Positions 1-8,240 are shown, counted from the first letter of the stretch. The stretch: DNA of 35,732 bases from Chloroflexi bacterium OHK40 (GCA_004367505.1 SFCB01000289.1:1-35732), one strand, 5' to 3'. The notes: a model not told the origin generated them from the sequence alone. Numbers and translations are program-made.

Positions 1-1551
1 CCCGCCACCCCCGCGCCCCGCCGCAGCCCCAACAACCTGGTAGTGATCGGCATCGCCCTCGGCGTGGCAGCCCTGGCCTGTGTGGCCCTGATGGTAGTGG
101 GGGCCAGCCAGGGCAGAACCACCCCCTCCACGTCTCCCACCGCCGTAGCTCAGAATGAAGAGGTGGCTGCCCTGCTCGACGCCGGTGACGCCGCGCTGGC
201 TGAGGCGGGCGGCCTGCCCGAGGCCCTCGCCAGCTATCAGCAGGCGCGAGAGCAGGCCCCAGGCGACCCGGCGCCCATCGAGCGGCTTGCCCTCGCCGCC
301 AGCGCCGGTGGGCGCTGGGCGAGCGCTGAGGAGTACGCCAACGAGTTGATCGACACCACCGCCAGCAGCGATTCCCAGGTGGCACTCGGCTACGCCATCC
401 TTGCCGACGCGCTGCACTCCCAGGGCGACATCGTGGCCGCCGAGCGGGAGATCGCCACGGCGCTCAGCACCGACCCGGACCTCGCCTTCGCCCACGCCGT
501 CCAGTCCAACATCCAGGCCGCTCGCGCCGCCGCCGCGCGGAGCACCCCTGAGATGGACGCCGCACTCGACACTCTCGGCATCGCTGAGGATGCGCTCGGC
601 GATGAGACGCCCCTGCTGCAAGCCCTCACCTATAACGCGCTCGGCTATACCTTCGCCCAGGAGTACATGCTCAGCGGCAACGAAGCCTACCTGGAGCAGA
701 GCCTCGACAGCTACGAGCGGGCGATCGACCTGCAGCCCGCCATGCCCCTCTTCCACGCCAACCTTGCCGCCCTGCGGAGCATCGAGGGTGACTACACCGA
801 GGCCCGCGAGCTCTACGCCGAGGCCCTGGAACTGGACCCCGGCTACGCCGCCGCGCAGGCCGGGATTGGCTGGAGCTACTACCAGGAGGATGATCGCGAG
901 GCGGCCGCCGAGGCCTTCGATACCGCCATCGCTCTCGACGAGGGGTATTTCGAGGGGTACTACGGCAAGGGCCGGCTCGCCTTCGACGCCGCCGCCGACC
1001 CCGAGGCCTACGCCGCCGCCGCAGAACTCCTGCGCGAGGCCGCCGCCCGCAATCCCCATAGCGCCGAGGTACAGGCATACCTGGGCGAGGCGCTGCTCTT
1101 CCAGGGCTTCGGCAGCGAGGACAATAGCGACGCGCAAAAAGCCGCCTACGCCGAGTCTGAGCGAGCCTACCGCGAGGCCATCGCCCGCAACGACCGCTAC
1201 CCCTTCGCCCTCAGTGGGCTCGGGTGGATCCTGCAGTACCAGGAGCGCTACGACGAATCGATCGCTACCTTTGAGCAGGCCCTCGCCCTCGACGACCGCA
1301 ACGACGAGATCTACGCCGGCCTCGGATGGAGCCTCTACTGGACCGGCGCCTACGCCGAGGCCGAGGCCAACTTCCGCAACGCCATCGCCCACGACGAGGC
1401 CGGCACCTACGCATCGGCGCACTACGGCCTCGGCCGCGCCCTCCAAGAGCTTGGCCGCCTCGATGAGGCCCGGGCCGCCTACGAGTCTGCCCTCGCCATC
1501 GACCCGGACTACCGCTCGGCCCAGGAGGCCCTCGCCGAGCTCGGCAGCTGA
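1..1551 (+). CDS. Membrane-anchored tetratricopeptide-repeat protein, 5' end outside window
   Basis: The frame is open from base 1, so the true start is probably upstream. The GTG at 43 is a possible start but has no ribosome binding site and would cut into the hydrophobic segment. The visible protein begins with a Pro/Arg-rich stretch, then one membrane segment (about residues 13-37 of the visible part), an acidic linker and about ten TPR units of roughly 34 residues. The repeats show the usual Tyr/Ala/Gly/Asp pattern, for example units ending in ALELDPGYAAAQAGIGWSYY and ALAIDPDYRSAQEALAEL. TPR domains bind other proteins; the topology suggests a cytoplasmic or surface scaffold on a single anchor. 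No enzyme domain is visible, so the partner is unknown. A GC-rich hairpin follows the stop. The TPR assignment is certain; the role is not. Confidence 0.85.
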   Translation, partial: PATPAPRRSPNNLVVIGIALGVAALACVALMVVGASQGRTTPSTSPTAVAQNEEVAALLDAGDAALAEAGGLPEALASYQQAREQAPGDPAPIERLALAASAGGRWASAEEYANELIDTTASSDSQVALGYAILADALHSQGDIVAAEREIATALSTDPDLAFAHAVQSNIQAARAAAARSTPEMDAALDTLGIAEDALGDETPLLQALTYNALGYTFAQEYMLSGNEAYLEQSLDSYERAIDLQPAMPLFHANLAALRSIEGDYTEARELYAEALELDPGYAAAQAGIGWSYYQEDDREAAAEAFDTAIALDEGYFEGYYGKGRLAFDAAADPEAYAAAAELLREAAARNPHSAEVQAYLGEALLFQGFGSEDNSDAQKAAYAESERAYREAIARNDRYPFALSGLGWILQYQERYDESIATFEQALALDDRNDEIYAGLGWSLYWTGAYAEAEANFRNAIAHDEAGTYASAHYGLGRALQELGRLDEARAAYESALAIDPDYRSAQEALAELGS

Positions 1552-1593
1552 CCTGGCCCCGCTTGTATCACGTCCGGCTTGATAGTGTAGATC

Positions 1594-1614
1594 GGCGGGG
1601 CCGCAGGCCCCGCC
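1594..1614 (+). terminator. GC-rich hairpin after the TPR gene
   Basis: A perfect 9-bp inverted repeat (GGCGGGGCC / GGCCCCGCC) with a 3-base loop lies 43 bases after the TPR stop and about 100 bases before the next start. There is no T-tract, so it is a terminator-like structure rather than a textbook intrinsic terminator. Confidence 0.5.
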
Positions 1615-1713
1615 ACAGAACCGCAGTTTGCTTTCCCACCACCAGTTCTATCCGCCCTTGAACTCTCCGCAGGGAACGCCGTTTCATAGTTCAGCAACCG
1701 AGCAAATTGCGCT

Positions 1714-2802
1714 ATGCGCAGCTTCGTCCACGAGAGCGCGGCGGTGCGGGTTGTTTTTGGTGCGGGCACGCTGGCGGCCCTGGCCGAGGAGGCCGCTCGC
1801 CTCGGCCTCGACCGCCTGCTGGTTGTCTCCTCGCCGGGCCAGCGCACCCTGGCGGAGCGGGCCGCCGCCATCCTCGGCCCCCGTGCCGCCGCTGTCCACG
1901 CTGGCGCGGTGATGCACGTGCCGCGCGAGAGCGTGGGCCCGGCCCTGGACGCGGCCAGCGCGGTGGGGGCGGATGGTTATGTGGCGATCGGCGGCGGCTC
2001 GGCGATCGGGCTCGCCAAGGCCCTCGCCCGCGCCACCGGGAGACCGATCATCGCCGTGCCTACCACCTACGCCGGCTCGGAGATGACACCGATCTGGGGG
2101 CAGACCGAAGGGGGGGTGAAGGCCACCGGGCGCGACGAGCGCGTGCGGCCCCGGGCGGTGATCTACGATCCGGAGCTGACCGTGAGCCTGCCGCCCCGGG
2201 TGGCCGGGCCGAGTGGGATCAACGCCCTGGCCCACTGTGTCGAGGCCCTGTACGCCTTCGACGCCAGCCCGATCACCATGCTGATCGCCGAGGAGGGCAT
2301 CCGCGCCCTGGCCGCCGGGTTGCCTGCGGTGATCGCCGAGCCAGAGAGCGTGGAAGCGCGCGGCCGGGCGCTCTATGGCGCCTGGCTGGCCGGCTCCGCG
2401 CTCGCGTCCGCCACCCTGGGGCTGCACCACAAGCTCTGCCACACCCTCGGCGGTAGCTTCAACCTGCCGCACGCCGAGGTGCATACCGTGATCCTGCCCC
2501 ACGCGGCCGCCTATAACGCACCCGCCGCGCCCGAGGCGCTGGCCCGTGCCGCCCGCGCCCTCGGCGCCCCCTCCGCGCCAGCCGGAATCTTTGACCTGGC
2601 CGTGGCCCTCGGCGCGCCTACCTCGCTCGCGGCACTCGGCATGGTCGAGGCCGATCTGGACCGGGCCGCCGAGCTTGCCACCCGCAGCCCCTACCCCAAC
2701 CCGGCCCCCCTCACCCGCGAGGGCATCCGGCGCCTGATGGACGACGCCTTCCATGGGCGCAGGCCGGACCAGGCAGATACCGAACTACGAGCGCGATCCT
2801 GA
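1714..2802 (+). CDS. Maleylacetate reductase (iron-ADH superfamily)
   Basis: This 362-residue protein matches the maleylacetate reductase group of the iron-type alcohol dehydrogenase superfamily. It has an N-terminal Rossmann-like half with GGGSAIGLAKALA, the PTTYAGSEMTPIWG segment typical of this group, and the signature GLHHKLCHTLGGSFNLPHAE followed by HTVILPHAAAYN. The family reduces maleylacetate to 3-oxoadipate with NAD(P)H, in hydroxyquinol, resorcinol and chlorocatechol degradation. The downstream thiolase acts on 3-oxoadipyl-CoA, which fits. No strong ribosome binding site is seen before the ATG at 1714, but the homology starts there (SFVHESAAVRVVFGAG). The C-terminus runs past the usual GRRP ending for about 11 residues and overlaps the next reading frame by 50 bases. 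No ring-cleavage dioxygenase or CoA transferase is in the window. Confidence 0.9.
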   Translation: MRSFVHESAAVRVVFGAGTLAALAEEAARLGLDRLLVVSSPGQRTLAERAAAILGPRAAAVHAGAVMHVPRESVGPALDAASAVGADGYVAIGGGSAIGLAKALARATGRPIIAVPTTYAGSEMTPIWGQTEGGVKATGRDERVRPRAVIYDPELTVSLPPRVAGPSGINALAHCVEALYAFDASPITMLIAEEGIRALAAGLPAVIAEPESVEARGRALYGAWLAGSALASATLGLHHKLCHTLGGSFNLPHAEVHTVILPHAAAYNAPAAPEALARAARALGAPSAPAGIFDLAVALGAPTSLAALGMVEADLDRAAELATRSPYPNPAPLTREGIRRLMDDAFHGRRPDQADTELRARS

Positions 2803-3187
2803 GTTATACTATCACCCGACCACCTGGCCCGGCGCCCGCCTGCCCCACTGCTGGCTGGAGCACGGCGGCAGGAAAGTGAGCACGCTGGATCTCGCCGGTA
2901 AAGGGCGCTTTGTGCTCTTCACTGGCATGGGCGGCGAGGCCTGGCACGAGGCGGCCACGCGCGTCAGCGCCGAGACCGGGGTGGCGATCGTCTGCTACAC
3001 GATCGGGCCCGGTCGCGAGGTGCTCGACACCTACGACGACTGGGCGCGGCTGCGCGAGGTAGACGAAGATGGCTGCATCCTCGTGCGGCCCGATGCCCAC
3101 GTCGCCTGGCGCTGCCACACTGTACCGGGCGACGCCGTGAGCGCGCTGGGCGACGCGATGCGGCAGATCCTTGGCACAACAGCCTGA
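2753..3187 (+). CDS. Orphan C-terminal (thioredoxin-like) domain of a TfdB/phenol-hydroxylase-type flavoprotein monooxygenase
   Basis: The 144-residue product resembles only the last quarter of class A flavoprotein aromatic hydroxylases of the 2,4-dichlorophenol 6-monooxygenase type. Matching stretches are ERDPELYYHPTTWPGARLPH, the FVLFTGMGGEAWHEAA core and the CILVRPDAHVAWRCH ending. The FAD- and substrate-binding domains (about 400 residues) are absent. In the full enzymes this domain is structural and not catalytic. The first about 11 residues look unrelated and are read from DNA that also encodes the end of maleylacetate reductase in another frame. The ATG at 2753 has no ribosome binding site, so translation probably relies on coupling to the upstream gene. 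The stop is 15 bases before the thiolase start. It may be the remnant of a hydroxylase after an internal deletion, or a stand-alone accessory protein. Domain identity is good; function is open. Confidence 0.75.
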   Translation: MGAGRTRQIPNYERDPELYYHPTTWPGARLPHCWLEHGGRKVSTLDLAGKGRFVLFTGMGGEAWHEAATRVSAETGVAIVCYTIGPGREVLDTYDDWARLREVDEDGCILVRPDAHVAWRCHTVPGDAVSALGDAMRQILGTTA

Positions 3188-3202
3188 GATGAGGCCCCGA
3201 CC

Positions 3203-4408
3203 ATGAACGAGGTGTATATCGCCGCCGCACTGCGCACACCGATCGGCCGCTACGGGGGGGCGCTGCGCGCCGTGCGCCCCGACGACCTCGCCGCCGATCT
3301 GCTGCGCACGCTCGTCGAACGGACCGGGGTTGACCCGGCGGCCATCGCCGATGTCTACCTGGGCTGCACGAACCAGGCCGGCGAGGATAACCGAGACGTT
3401 GCGCGGATGGCGGCGCTGCTCGCCGGGATGCCCGTCAGCGTGCCTGGCGTGACGGTGAACCGGCTCTGCGGGAGCGGGCTTGAGGCGGTGAATCAGGCCT
3501 GGCGGGCGGCCCGCCTCGGCGACGGCGAACTGCTGATCGCCGGCGGCGTCGAGAGCATGACCCGTGCCCCCTTCGTCTTCGCCAAGAGCAGCGGCGCCTT
3601 CGACCGGACGCCGCCGCAGGTCTATGATACGACGATCGGCTGGCGCTTCACTAACCCGCGGATGGAGGCCATGGGCCACACGATGGCCCTCGGTGTGACG
3701 GCGGAGATTGTGGCTGAGCGCCACGGGGTGCGCCGCGAGGCCCAGGATGCCTTCGCGCTGGAGAGCCAGCGACGGGCGGCAGCGGCCCAGGCCGCCGGTC
3801 GCTTCGCCGATGAGCTCGTGCCCGTGAGCGTGCCAGCGGCCCGCAAGGGCCAGCCGCCCACGATCTTCGCCGCTGATGAGCACCCCCGCCCTGAGACGAC
3901 GCTTGAGGCACTGGCTGGCCTGCGACCGGCATTCGTCGAGGGCGGCACCGTGACGGCGGGTAACTCCAGCGGGGTGAACGATGGCGCTGCGGCCCTGCTC
4001 CTGGCCACCGATGCGGGCCTGGCGCGCCACGGGCTCCGACCGCTGGCCCGCATCGTGAGCGCGGCGGCGGTGGGGGTGGAGCCGGCGGTGATGGGCCTCG
4101 GCCCCGTCCCAGCCACGCGCCTGGCCCTCGCCCGGGCCGGCCTGACGATCGACCAGCTTGACCTTGTGGAGCTGAACGAGGCCTTCGCCTCACAGGCCCT
4201 CGCCTGTATCGCCGAGCTCCGGCTCGACCCGGAGCTCGTCAACGTCAATGGCGGGGCGATCGCGCTCGGCCACCCGCTCGGGGCGAGCGGCGCGCGGATC
4301 CTTGTGACGCTCGTCCACGAGCTGCGTCGCCGAGGTGGCCGCTATGGCCTCGCGACGATGTGCATCGGCGTGGGCCAGGGCGTCGCGACGGTGATCGAGG
4401 CGGTGTAG
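3203..4408 (+). CDS. pcaF: 3-oxoadipyl-CoA thiolase
   Basis: This 401-residue thiolase is the usual family length. Catalytic residues are visible: Cys89 in NRLCGSGL, His357 in [11 protein letters not shown] and Cys387 in CIGVGQG. Several segments are close to the PaaJ/PcaF subgroup and not to general acetoacetyl-CoA thiolases, notably [38 protein letters not shown] and [12 protein letters not shown]. The reaction is cleavage of 3-oxoadipyl-CoA to succinyl-CoA and acetyl-CoA, the last step of the beta-ketoadipate and phenylacetate routes. Position after maleylacetate reductase, 15 bases beyond the monooxygenase fragment, supports an operon that feeds aromatic carbon into the TCA cycle. The gene for activating 3-oxoadipate to its CoA ester is not in the window. 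Confidence 0.9.
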   Translation: MNEVYIAAALRTPIGRYGGALRAVRPDDLAADLLRTLVERTGVDPAAIADVYLGCTNQAGEDNRDVARMAALLAGMPVSVPGVTVNRLCGSGLEAVNQAWRAARLGDGELLIAGGVESMTRAPFVFAKSSGAFDRTPPQVYDTTIGWRFTNPRMEAMGHTMALGVTAEIVAERHGVRREAQDAFALESQRRAAAAQAAGRFADELVPVSVPAARKGQPPTIFAADEHPRPETTLEALAGLRPAFVEGGTVTAGNSSGVNDGAAALLLATDAGLARHGLRPLARIVSAAAVGVEPAVMGLGPVPATRLALARAGLTIDQLDLVELNEAFASQALACIAELRLDPELVNVNGGAIALGHPLGASGARILVTLVHELRRRGGRYGLATMCIGVGQGVATVIEAV

Positions 4409-4452
4409 CCGCGCGCCAGCGGGGCCGCCTCGTCACGACACCCGGTGCGCGC

Positions 4453-4554
4453 CTAGCGCTTGAGCAGCGGTAGAAACAGCATGGGGCGCGTCGGAGATGG
4501 GATCACGCTGCTCGTATGGGGCGAGCGGCGTGCTTCTGCGCAGCCCTCGCGCAT
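4453..4554 (-). CDS. Possible small ORF coupled to the dehydrogenase, ending in an LPLL-type tail
   Basis: A 33-codon frame starts with an ATG that overlaps the dehydrogenase stop in the arrangement TGATG, typical of translational coupling. It ends in MLFLPLLKR followed by TAG. That tail resembles the ends of exported proteins elsewhere in the window (HLPLLR at 26410, VWLPAVRG at 11693). The remainder is Arg/Ser/Pro-rich with no signal peptide. It may be the degenerate 3' remnant of a lost exported-protein gene that now lies behind the dehydrogenase, or chance. No family is recognised. Confidence 0.3.
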   Translation of the reverse strand: MREGCAEARRSPHTSSVIPSPTRPMLFLPLLKR

Positions 4555-5501
4555 CACGCCGCGATCCGCAGAAGTACCTTGAGGCGCCCCCGGGCGGCCT
4601 CGAAAGCCTCCAGGGCCTCGCGCAGGGGATAGGTAGCGCTGATCAGCGGCGCCGTCTCCACCAGACCCCGCTCAAGCAGGCGCAGGGCCGGCCCGAAGGG
4701 GCCACAGCGCGAGCCCACCAGCGTCACCTCATCGACGACGAGCAGCGACAGGTTTAGCTCGGAAGGGGCGTGGAAGGTGCTCTTGAGCACCAGGCGGCCA
4801 CGGGGCCGCACCAGGCGGCGAGCCGTGGCCAGACCGGCGGGCTGGCCGGTGCAGTCCACCACCACGTCGAACTGCTCATCGAGCTCCTCGGCGTGCAGAC
4901 AGCGCACGCCCTGGCGCTGGTAGAGCGACCAGCGCTCGGGGTGGCGGCCCACGAGCGTCACCGCGCAGCCGGGCAGCCGCAGCACCTGAACGATCATCGC
5001 GCCGAGCTTACCATCGCCCACCACCGCCACCCGGTCGGTCGGGCGCACATGGCACTGCTCCAGGATCTCGAGCGCGGCAGCGAGGGGCTCCACAAAGACG
5101 GCCGCCGCATCGGGCACCGCGTCGGGCACGGGGTGCAGGCACGCCACCGGCAGGCTGAACAGCTCGGCCATACAGCCGTCGCGGCGGTCGATCCCGAGGG
5201 TCGTGCGATTGGGGCAATGGGTATAATCGCCGCGCGTGCAGGTGGCGCAGCGCAGACAGGCGGCGTTGATCTCGCCCACCACGCGCCGGCCCACCCACGC
5301 ACCGTCCTCACAGGCCACCACGGTGCCGACGAACTCGTGGCCGAGGACGCCGCGGAAGCTCATGTAGCCACGGGTGATCTCGATGTCGGTATTGCAGATG
5401 CCGGCCAGGTGAGGGCGAATCAGGGCCTCACCGGGAACGAGCGGTGGAGCGGGGTAGCTACGGTCGAAGCGTAGGGTACCATCGAAGTGCAGAGCGTCCA
5501 T
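4554..5501 (-). CDS. Zinc-dependent medium-chain alcohol dehydrogenase-like protein
   Basis: This 315-residue medium-chain dehydrogenase has the catalytic zinc ligands Cys36 and His55-Glu56 (in GHEFVG), and a structural-zinc lobe with Cys82, Cys85, Cys88 and Cys96. The conserved VEPLAAALE helix is present, as is a nucleotide-binding motif GDGKLG near residue 177. It is short compared with the usual 340-350 residues, mainly through compact loops. Family members oxidise alcohols or sugars with NAD(P)+; the substrate cannot be read from the sequence. The gene converges on the aromatic-degradation block, with its own promoter at 5513-5542. The -10 box lies 8 bases before the ATG and no ribosome binding site exists, so the message is probably leaderless. 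Confidence 0.85.
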   Translation of the reverse strand: MDALHFDGTLRFDRSYPAPPLVPGEALIRPHLAGICNTDIEITRGYMSFRGVLGHEFVGTVVACEDGAWVGRRVVGEINAACLRCATCTRGDYTHCPNRTTLGIDRRDGCMAELFSLPVACLHPVPDAVPDAAAVFVEPLAAALEILEQCHVRPTDRVAVVGDGKLGAMIVQVLRLPGCAVTLVGRHPERWSLYQRQGVRCLHAEELDEQFDVVVDCTGQPAGLATARRLVRPRGRLVLKSTFHAPSELNLSLLVVDEVTLVGSRCGPFGPALRLLERGLVETAPLISATYPLREALEAFEAARGRLKVLLRIAA

Positions 5502-5509
5502 GGAGTGCG

Positions 5510-5539
5510 ATTATACTATAGTGCCTCGGCCACCAGCAA
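5510..5539 (-). promoter_or_regulatory. Sigma70-type promoter for the dehydrogenase, predicted leaderless
   Basis: Read on the minus strand, TTGCTG is followed by an 18-base spacer and a perfect TATAAT. Eight bases (CGCACTCC) then lead directly into the ATG at 5501. A normal start site 6-7 bases after the -10 box would fall within about two bases of the start codon. Confidence 0.65.
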
Positions 5540-5744
5540 GCCAGTAGGCTATGTGTGTGACCAGGCTGTGCGCTCCGTCCTTTGGCCCCCGGGGCCTGGT
5601 GTGGGCTTAACCCCCACCTGTGTCTACAGGCAGACAGCCCTCCGGTTCAGAGCCGGACTACCCGCCCTTTGAACCCCGCGCCTGTGGGTGCCACGGAGCT
5701 GAACAGGCACACACATGCGATAAACCTCAGCCGAAAGGCCACCC

Positions 5745-6689
5745 ATGCGCATGATCTTTCTGGGGAGCCCTGCCTTCGCGGTCTACCCGCTCGAAGCCCT
5801 CGTGGACGCCGGTCACACCATCGCCGCCGTCATCACCCAGCCTGACCGGCCGGCGGGGCGCGAGCGACGCCCCACTCCGCCACCCGTCAAGCTCGCCGCC
5901 CAGGCCCTTGGGCTCCCAGTGCTCCAGCCCGAGACCCTGCGCGATCCGGTTGTGGTAGAGCAACTGGCCGCGCTACAGCCCGACGTAGGGGTTGTCGCCG
6001 CCTACGGCGAGATCTTGCGCAAGAACGTCCTGGCGATCCCGCCACTCGGCTACCTGAATATTCACCCCTCGCTGCTCCCACTCCACCGTGGGCCCACCCC
6101 GGTTGCGGGCGCGATTCTCGCCGGCGATACCGAAACGGGCGTCAGCATTATGCGGCTCGATCCCGGTATGGACAGCGGTCCGATCCTCGCCCAGGCTGTG
6201 GTGCCACTGCCACCCGATGCACGGGCCGGCCCCTTCACCCACGAACTCTTCCACCTCGGGGCACGCCTGCTGGTCGAGGTGCTGGCCCCTTACGCGGCCG
6301 GCGCGCTGATCCCCCGCCCACAGGATCACAGCCAGGCGACACTCACCCGGCTGCTGAGGAAGGAGGATGGACAGGTGGACTGGAGCGCGCCGGCGCTGCA
6401 TATCGAGCGCATGCTGCGAGCCTACGATCCCTGGCCAGGCGCCTTTACGACCTGGCACGGCCAGAGCCTGCGCCTCCTGGCTGCGGCGGTGCACCCCGAT
6501 CGGGCCGAATCCGAGGCGCCGGGCACGCTGCTCGGGCGCGGGCCCTCCGGAGGCCCCCTCGTCGCTACCGGCTCAGGCGCTCTGGAACTGCTGGAACTTC
6601 AGCCAGCGGGGCGGAGGGCCCTGCGCGGCGCCGACTGGCTGAACGGCCTGCGCGAGCGCCAGGGGCGCTTCGGCCCGGCTCCGGCATAG
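5745..6689 (+). CDS. fmt: Methionyl-tRNA formyltransferase
   Basis: This 314-residue protein matches the length and order of Fmt. The N-terminal formyltransferase domain starts with MRMIFLGSPAFAVYPLEAL and carries NIHPSLLPLHRGPTP, then TGVSIMRLDPGMDSGPIL. The catalytic triad corresponds to Asn105, His107 and Asp143. The C-terminal half (about residues 205-310) is the tRNA-binding OB-like domain with WLNGLRER near its end. It transfers the formyl group from 10-formyl-THF to Met-tRNAfMet in the cytoplasm for translation initiation. It is often next to def, but no deformylase gene is adjacent here. The ATG at 5745 follows an AAAGG stretch and aligns with the family start. Confidence 0.95.
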   Translation: MRMIFLGSPAFAVYPLEALVDAGHTIAAVITQPDRPAGRERRPTPPPVKLAAQALGLPVLQPETLRDPVVVEQLAALQPDVGVVAAYGEILRKNVLAIPPLGYLNIHPSLLPLHRGPTPVAGAILAGDTETGVSIMRLDPGMDSGPILAQAVVPLPPDARAGPFTHELFHLGARLLVEVLAPYAAGALIPRPQDHSQATLTRLLRKEDGQVDWSAPALHIERMLRAYDPWPGAFTTWHGQSLRLLAAAVHPDRAESEAPGTLLGRGPSGGPLVATGSGALELLELQPAGRRALRGADWLNGLRERQGRFGPAPA

Positions 6690-6713
6690 TAACGCAGCGC
6701 GTCAGGCAGCACC

Positions 6714-6742
6714 TTGCGCGGGGGCGAATTTGCCCGTATAAT
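6714..6742 (+). promoter_or_regulatory. Sigma70-type promoter for the SCP2-domain gene
   Basis: TTGCGC (6714-6719), a 17-base spacer and a perfect TATAAT (6737-6742) lie just after fmt. They predict a transcript starting near 6749, with a short leader of about 28 bases that contains the GGGAGAAGG ribosome binding site of the next gene. Confidence 0.75.
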
Positions 6743-6776
6743 CGCCCTACGAGCTACACGACGCAGGGAGAAGGCC

Positions 6777-7208
6777 ATGGCCTACTTCAAAGACGAAGCC
6801 GAGCTGCAGCAGATCCTGGGGCAGCTCTACGATCGCGTGAAGAGCGACGCCCAGATCGCGCCGCGGATCTGCGAAGGCAAGATCGTCATCCAGTTCCGCT
6901 ACGACGACCCGAAGGGCATCGTCACGATCGACGCCGCCCACCCGCCCACGCAGCCCGGCGCCTACTGCGATGTCACTTGGGGTGAGACGAGCCTCAAGCC
7001 CGATGTCGAGATGAGCATGAAGGCCGATGTTGCCCACCAGTTCTGGCACGGCAAGGTGAATCTGATGGCCGCGCTCACCCGACGCCAGATCATCGCCAAA
7101 GGCCCTATCCCGAAGATCCTCAAGCTCCTGCCCGCCGTCGAGCCCGTGTACACGATGTATCCCAAGCTGCTGCGCGAGATCGGTCGCGAAGATCTGGCCC
7201 TCACATAA
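6777..7208 (+). CDS. SCP2 sterol-binding-domain protein
   Basis: The 143-residue product is a single SCP2-like lipid-binding domain. Visible features are the FKDEAELQQILGQLYDRV helix, a KIVIQFRYDDPKGIVTIDAA strand pair, the WGETSLKPDVEMSMKADVAHQFWHGKVN segment and a C-terminal PKILKLLPAVEPVYTMYPKLLREIG helix. SCP2 domains bind hydrophobic ligands such as fatty acyl-CoA or isoprenoids; the ligand is unknown here. The start at 6777 is chosen over an upstream in-frame start at 6714 because a good ribosome binding site (GGGAGAAGG) precedes it and the earlier codons overlap the promoter. It is probably a monocistronic cytoplasmic protein. Confidence 0.85.
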   Translation: MAYFKDEAELQQILGQLYDRVKSDAQIAPRICEGKIVIQFRYDDPKGIVTIDAAHPPTQPGAYCDVTWGETSLKPDVEMSMKADVAHQFWHGKVNLMAALTRRQIIAKGPIPKILKLLPAVEPVYTMYPKLLREIGREDLALT

Positions 7209-7275
7209 ACTGCTCTGTCGCTGTTCTCACCTGTGCCGGCGTCACTCCCCGCATGATGCCGGCGAACCCCCGGAT

Positions 7276-7860
7276 ATGCCGAGCAACAGCGAGATGTATG
7301 ATCGTGGCGCCCAGGATGCCGAGCAAGATGACCTCAATCCCTTCTACTACCAGCACTACTACTACTACCGGCGGGGCTACGACGATACACGCCGCAGCAT
7401 GCGCGCCGGTCCGGGCGGGCGCCGCTTGCTCAGGCTGGCCCCCCTTGCCCTGGTGCTGCTCGTAGCCTTTGGGGGAGGATTCTGGCTCCTGGGGCGCAGC
7501 CGCGTCACACCGGATGAGCCAGTCGTGGCCGCAGTCTCCTCGCCACAGCCCACCAGGGCCATCCCACCAACCCCCACGACGGCCCCGACGGCCACCCTGG
7601 CTCCGACGGCTGCGCCAGCCCTCGGCATCGGCGGGCGGGCGCGCATCGCCAATCTCGGCGGCGCGCCGCTGCGCGCCCGTGAGACGCCCGGGCTGAGCCC
7701 GATCGTCGCCCGTATTCCTGAGGGGAGCGAGGTGACGATCCGCGAGGGTCCGGTCGAGGCCGACGGCTACACCTGGTGGCGGGTGGAGGCCGGGGAAGTT
7801 AGCGGCTGGGTGGCCGAACGCTCGCCCGAGGGCACTCCGTTCCTGGAGCCAGTCCCCTGA
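7276..7860 (+). CDS. Membrane-anchored bacterial SH3-domain protein
   Basis: The 194-residue protein has an N-terminal cytoplasmic stretch rich in tyrosine (FYYQHYYYYRRGYDD, residues 23-37) and one membrane segment (about residues 50-72). A Thr/Pro/Ala-rich extracellular linker (PTPTTAPTATLAPTAAP) follows, then a C-terminal SH3b-type domain (about residues 118-185) with GAPLRARETPGLSPIVARIPEGS and TWWRVEAGEVSGWV. Bacterial SH3 domains of this type commonly bind cell-wall peptides or act as targeting modules. No catalytic domain is present. The start follows a weak ribosome binding site, and other starts cannot be excluded. It is 67 bases downstream of the SCP2 gene. Confidence 0.75.
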   Translation: MPSNSEMYDRGAQDAEQDDLNPFYYQHYYYYRRGYDDTRRSMRAGPGGRRLLRLAPLALVLLVAFGGGFWLLGRSRVTPDEPVVAAVSSPQPTRAIPPTPTTAPTATLAPTAAPALGIGGRARIANLGGAPLRARETPGLSPIVARIPEGSEVTIREGPVEADGYTWWRVEAGEVSGWVAERSPEGTPFLEPVP

Positions 7861-7924
7861 AAGCGCCTCACCCGGTGGGTTGTTACCCCCTGGCGGGCTC
7901 CGCTACCACCCACGCCGGGTCTGC

Positions 7925-8240
7925 CCCCGGGTCAGCAAGGACGCTGGGGTCCCACGTGCGCTGGGGTCCCGCGTGCGCGGGAACGACACCCTGGCGCACT
8001 TGTGGCACGCCCGCGCCGGCGGGCGTCCAGGGCGGGAGGCCAGACCTGCCCCGGGGCAGCAAGGGCGCTGGGGTCCCGCGTGCGCTGGGGTCCCGCTTTC
8101 GCGGGAACGACACCCTGGCGCACTTGTGGCACGCCCGCGCCGGCGGGCGTCCAGGGCGGGGCGCCGGGAGCGCTCTGGCGCCTCCCTCGCCCACTAACGA
8201 CACCCCGGCGCGCTTGTGGCACGCCCGCGCAAGCGAAGGG
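7925..8240 (+). repeat. Tandem block of dispersed repeat R1 (three units)
   Basis: The 400-base gene-free stretch 7861-8260 is filled by this block. Two near-identical units lie 124 bases apart: the segment starting GAACGACACCCTGG is at 7981 and again at 8105. A diverged third copy begins near 8196. Each unit joins a GGGTCCCGCnnnCGCGGGAAC hairpin, a conserved CTGGCGCACTTGTGGCACGCC block and a CGCCCGCGCCGGCGGGCGTCC hairpin. The same units occur inverted at 32398-32560 and as a decayed copy near 26510. Several long ORFs across the block exist only because the repeat is GC-rich. Confidence 0.85.

Noticed and set aside
5582-5744. Possible structured leader or small gene before fmt
   Set aside because: Short inverted repeats (CCGGTT/AGCCGG) are present, but no promoter, conserved RNA core or convincing frame could be shown.
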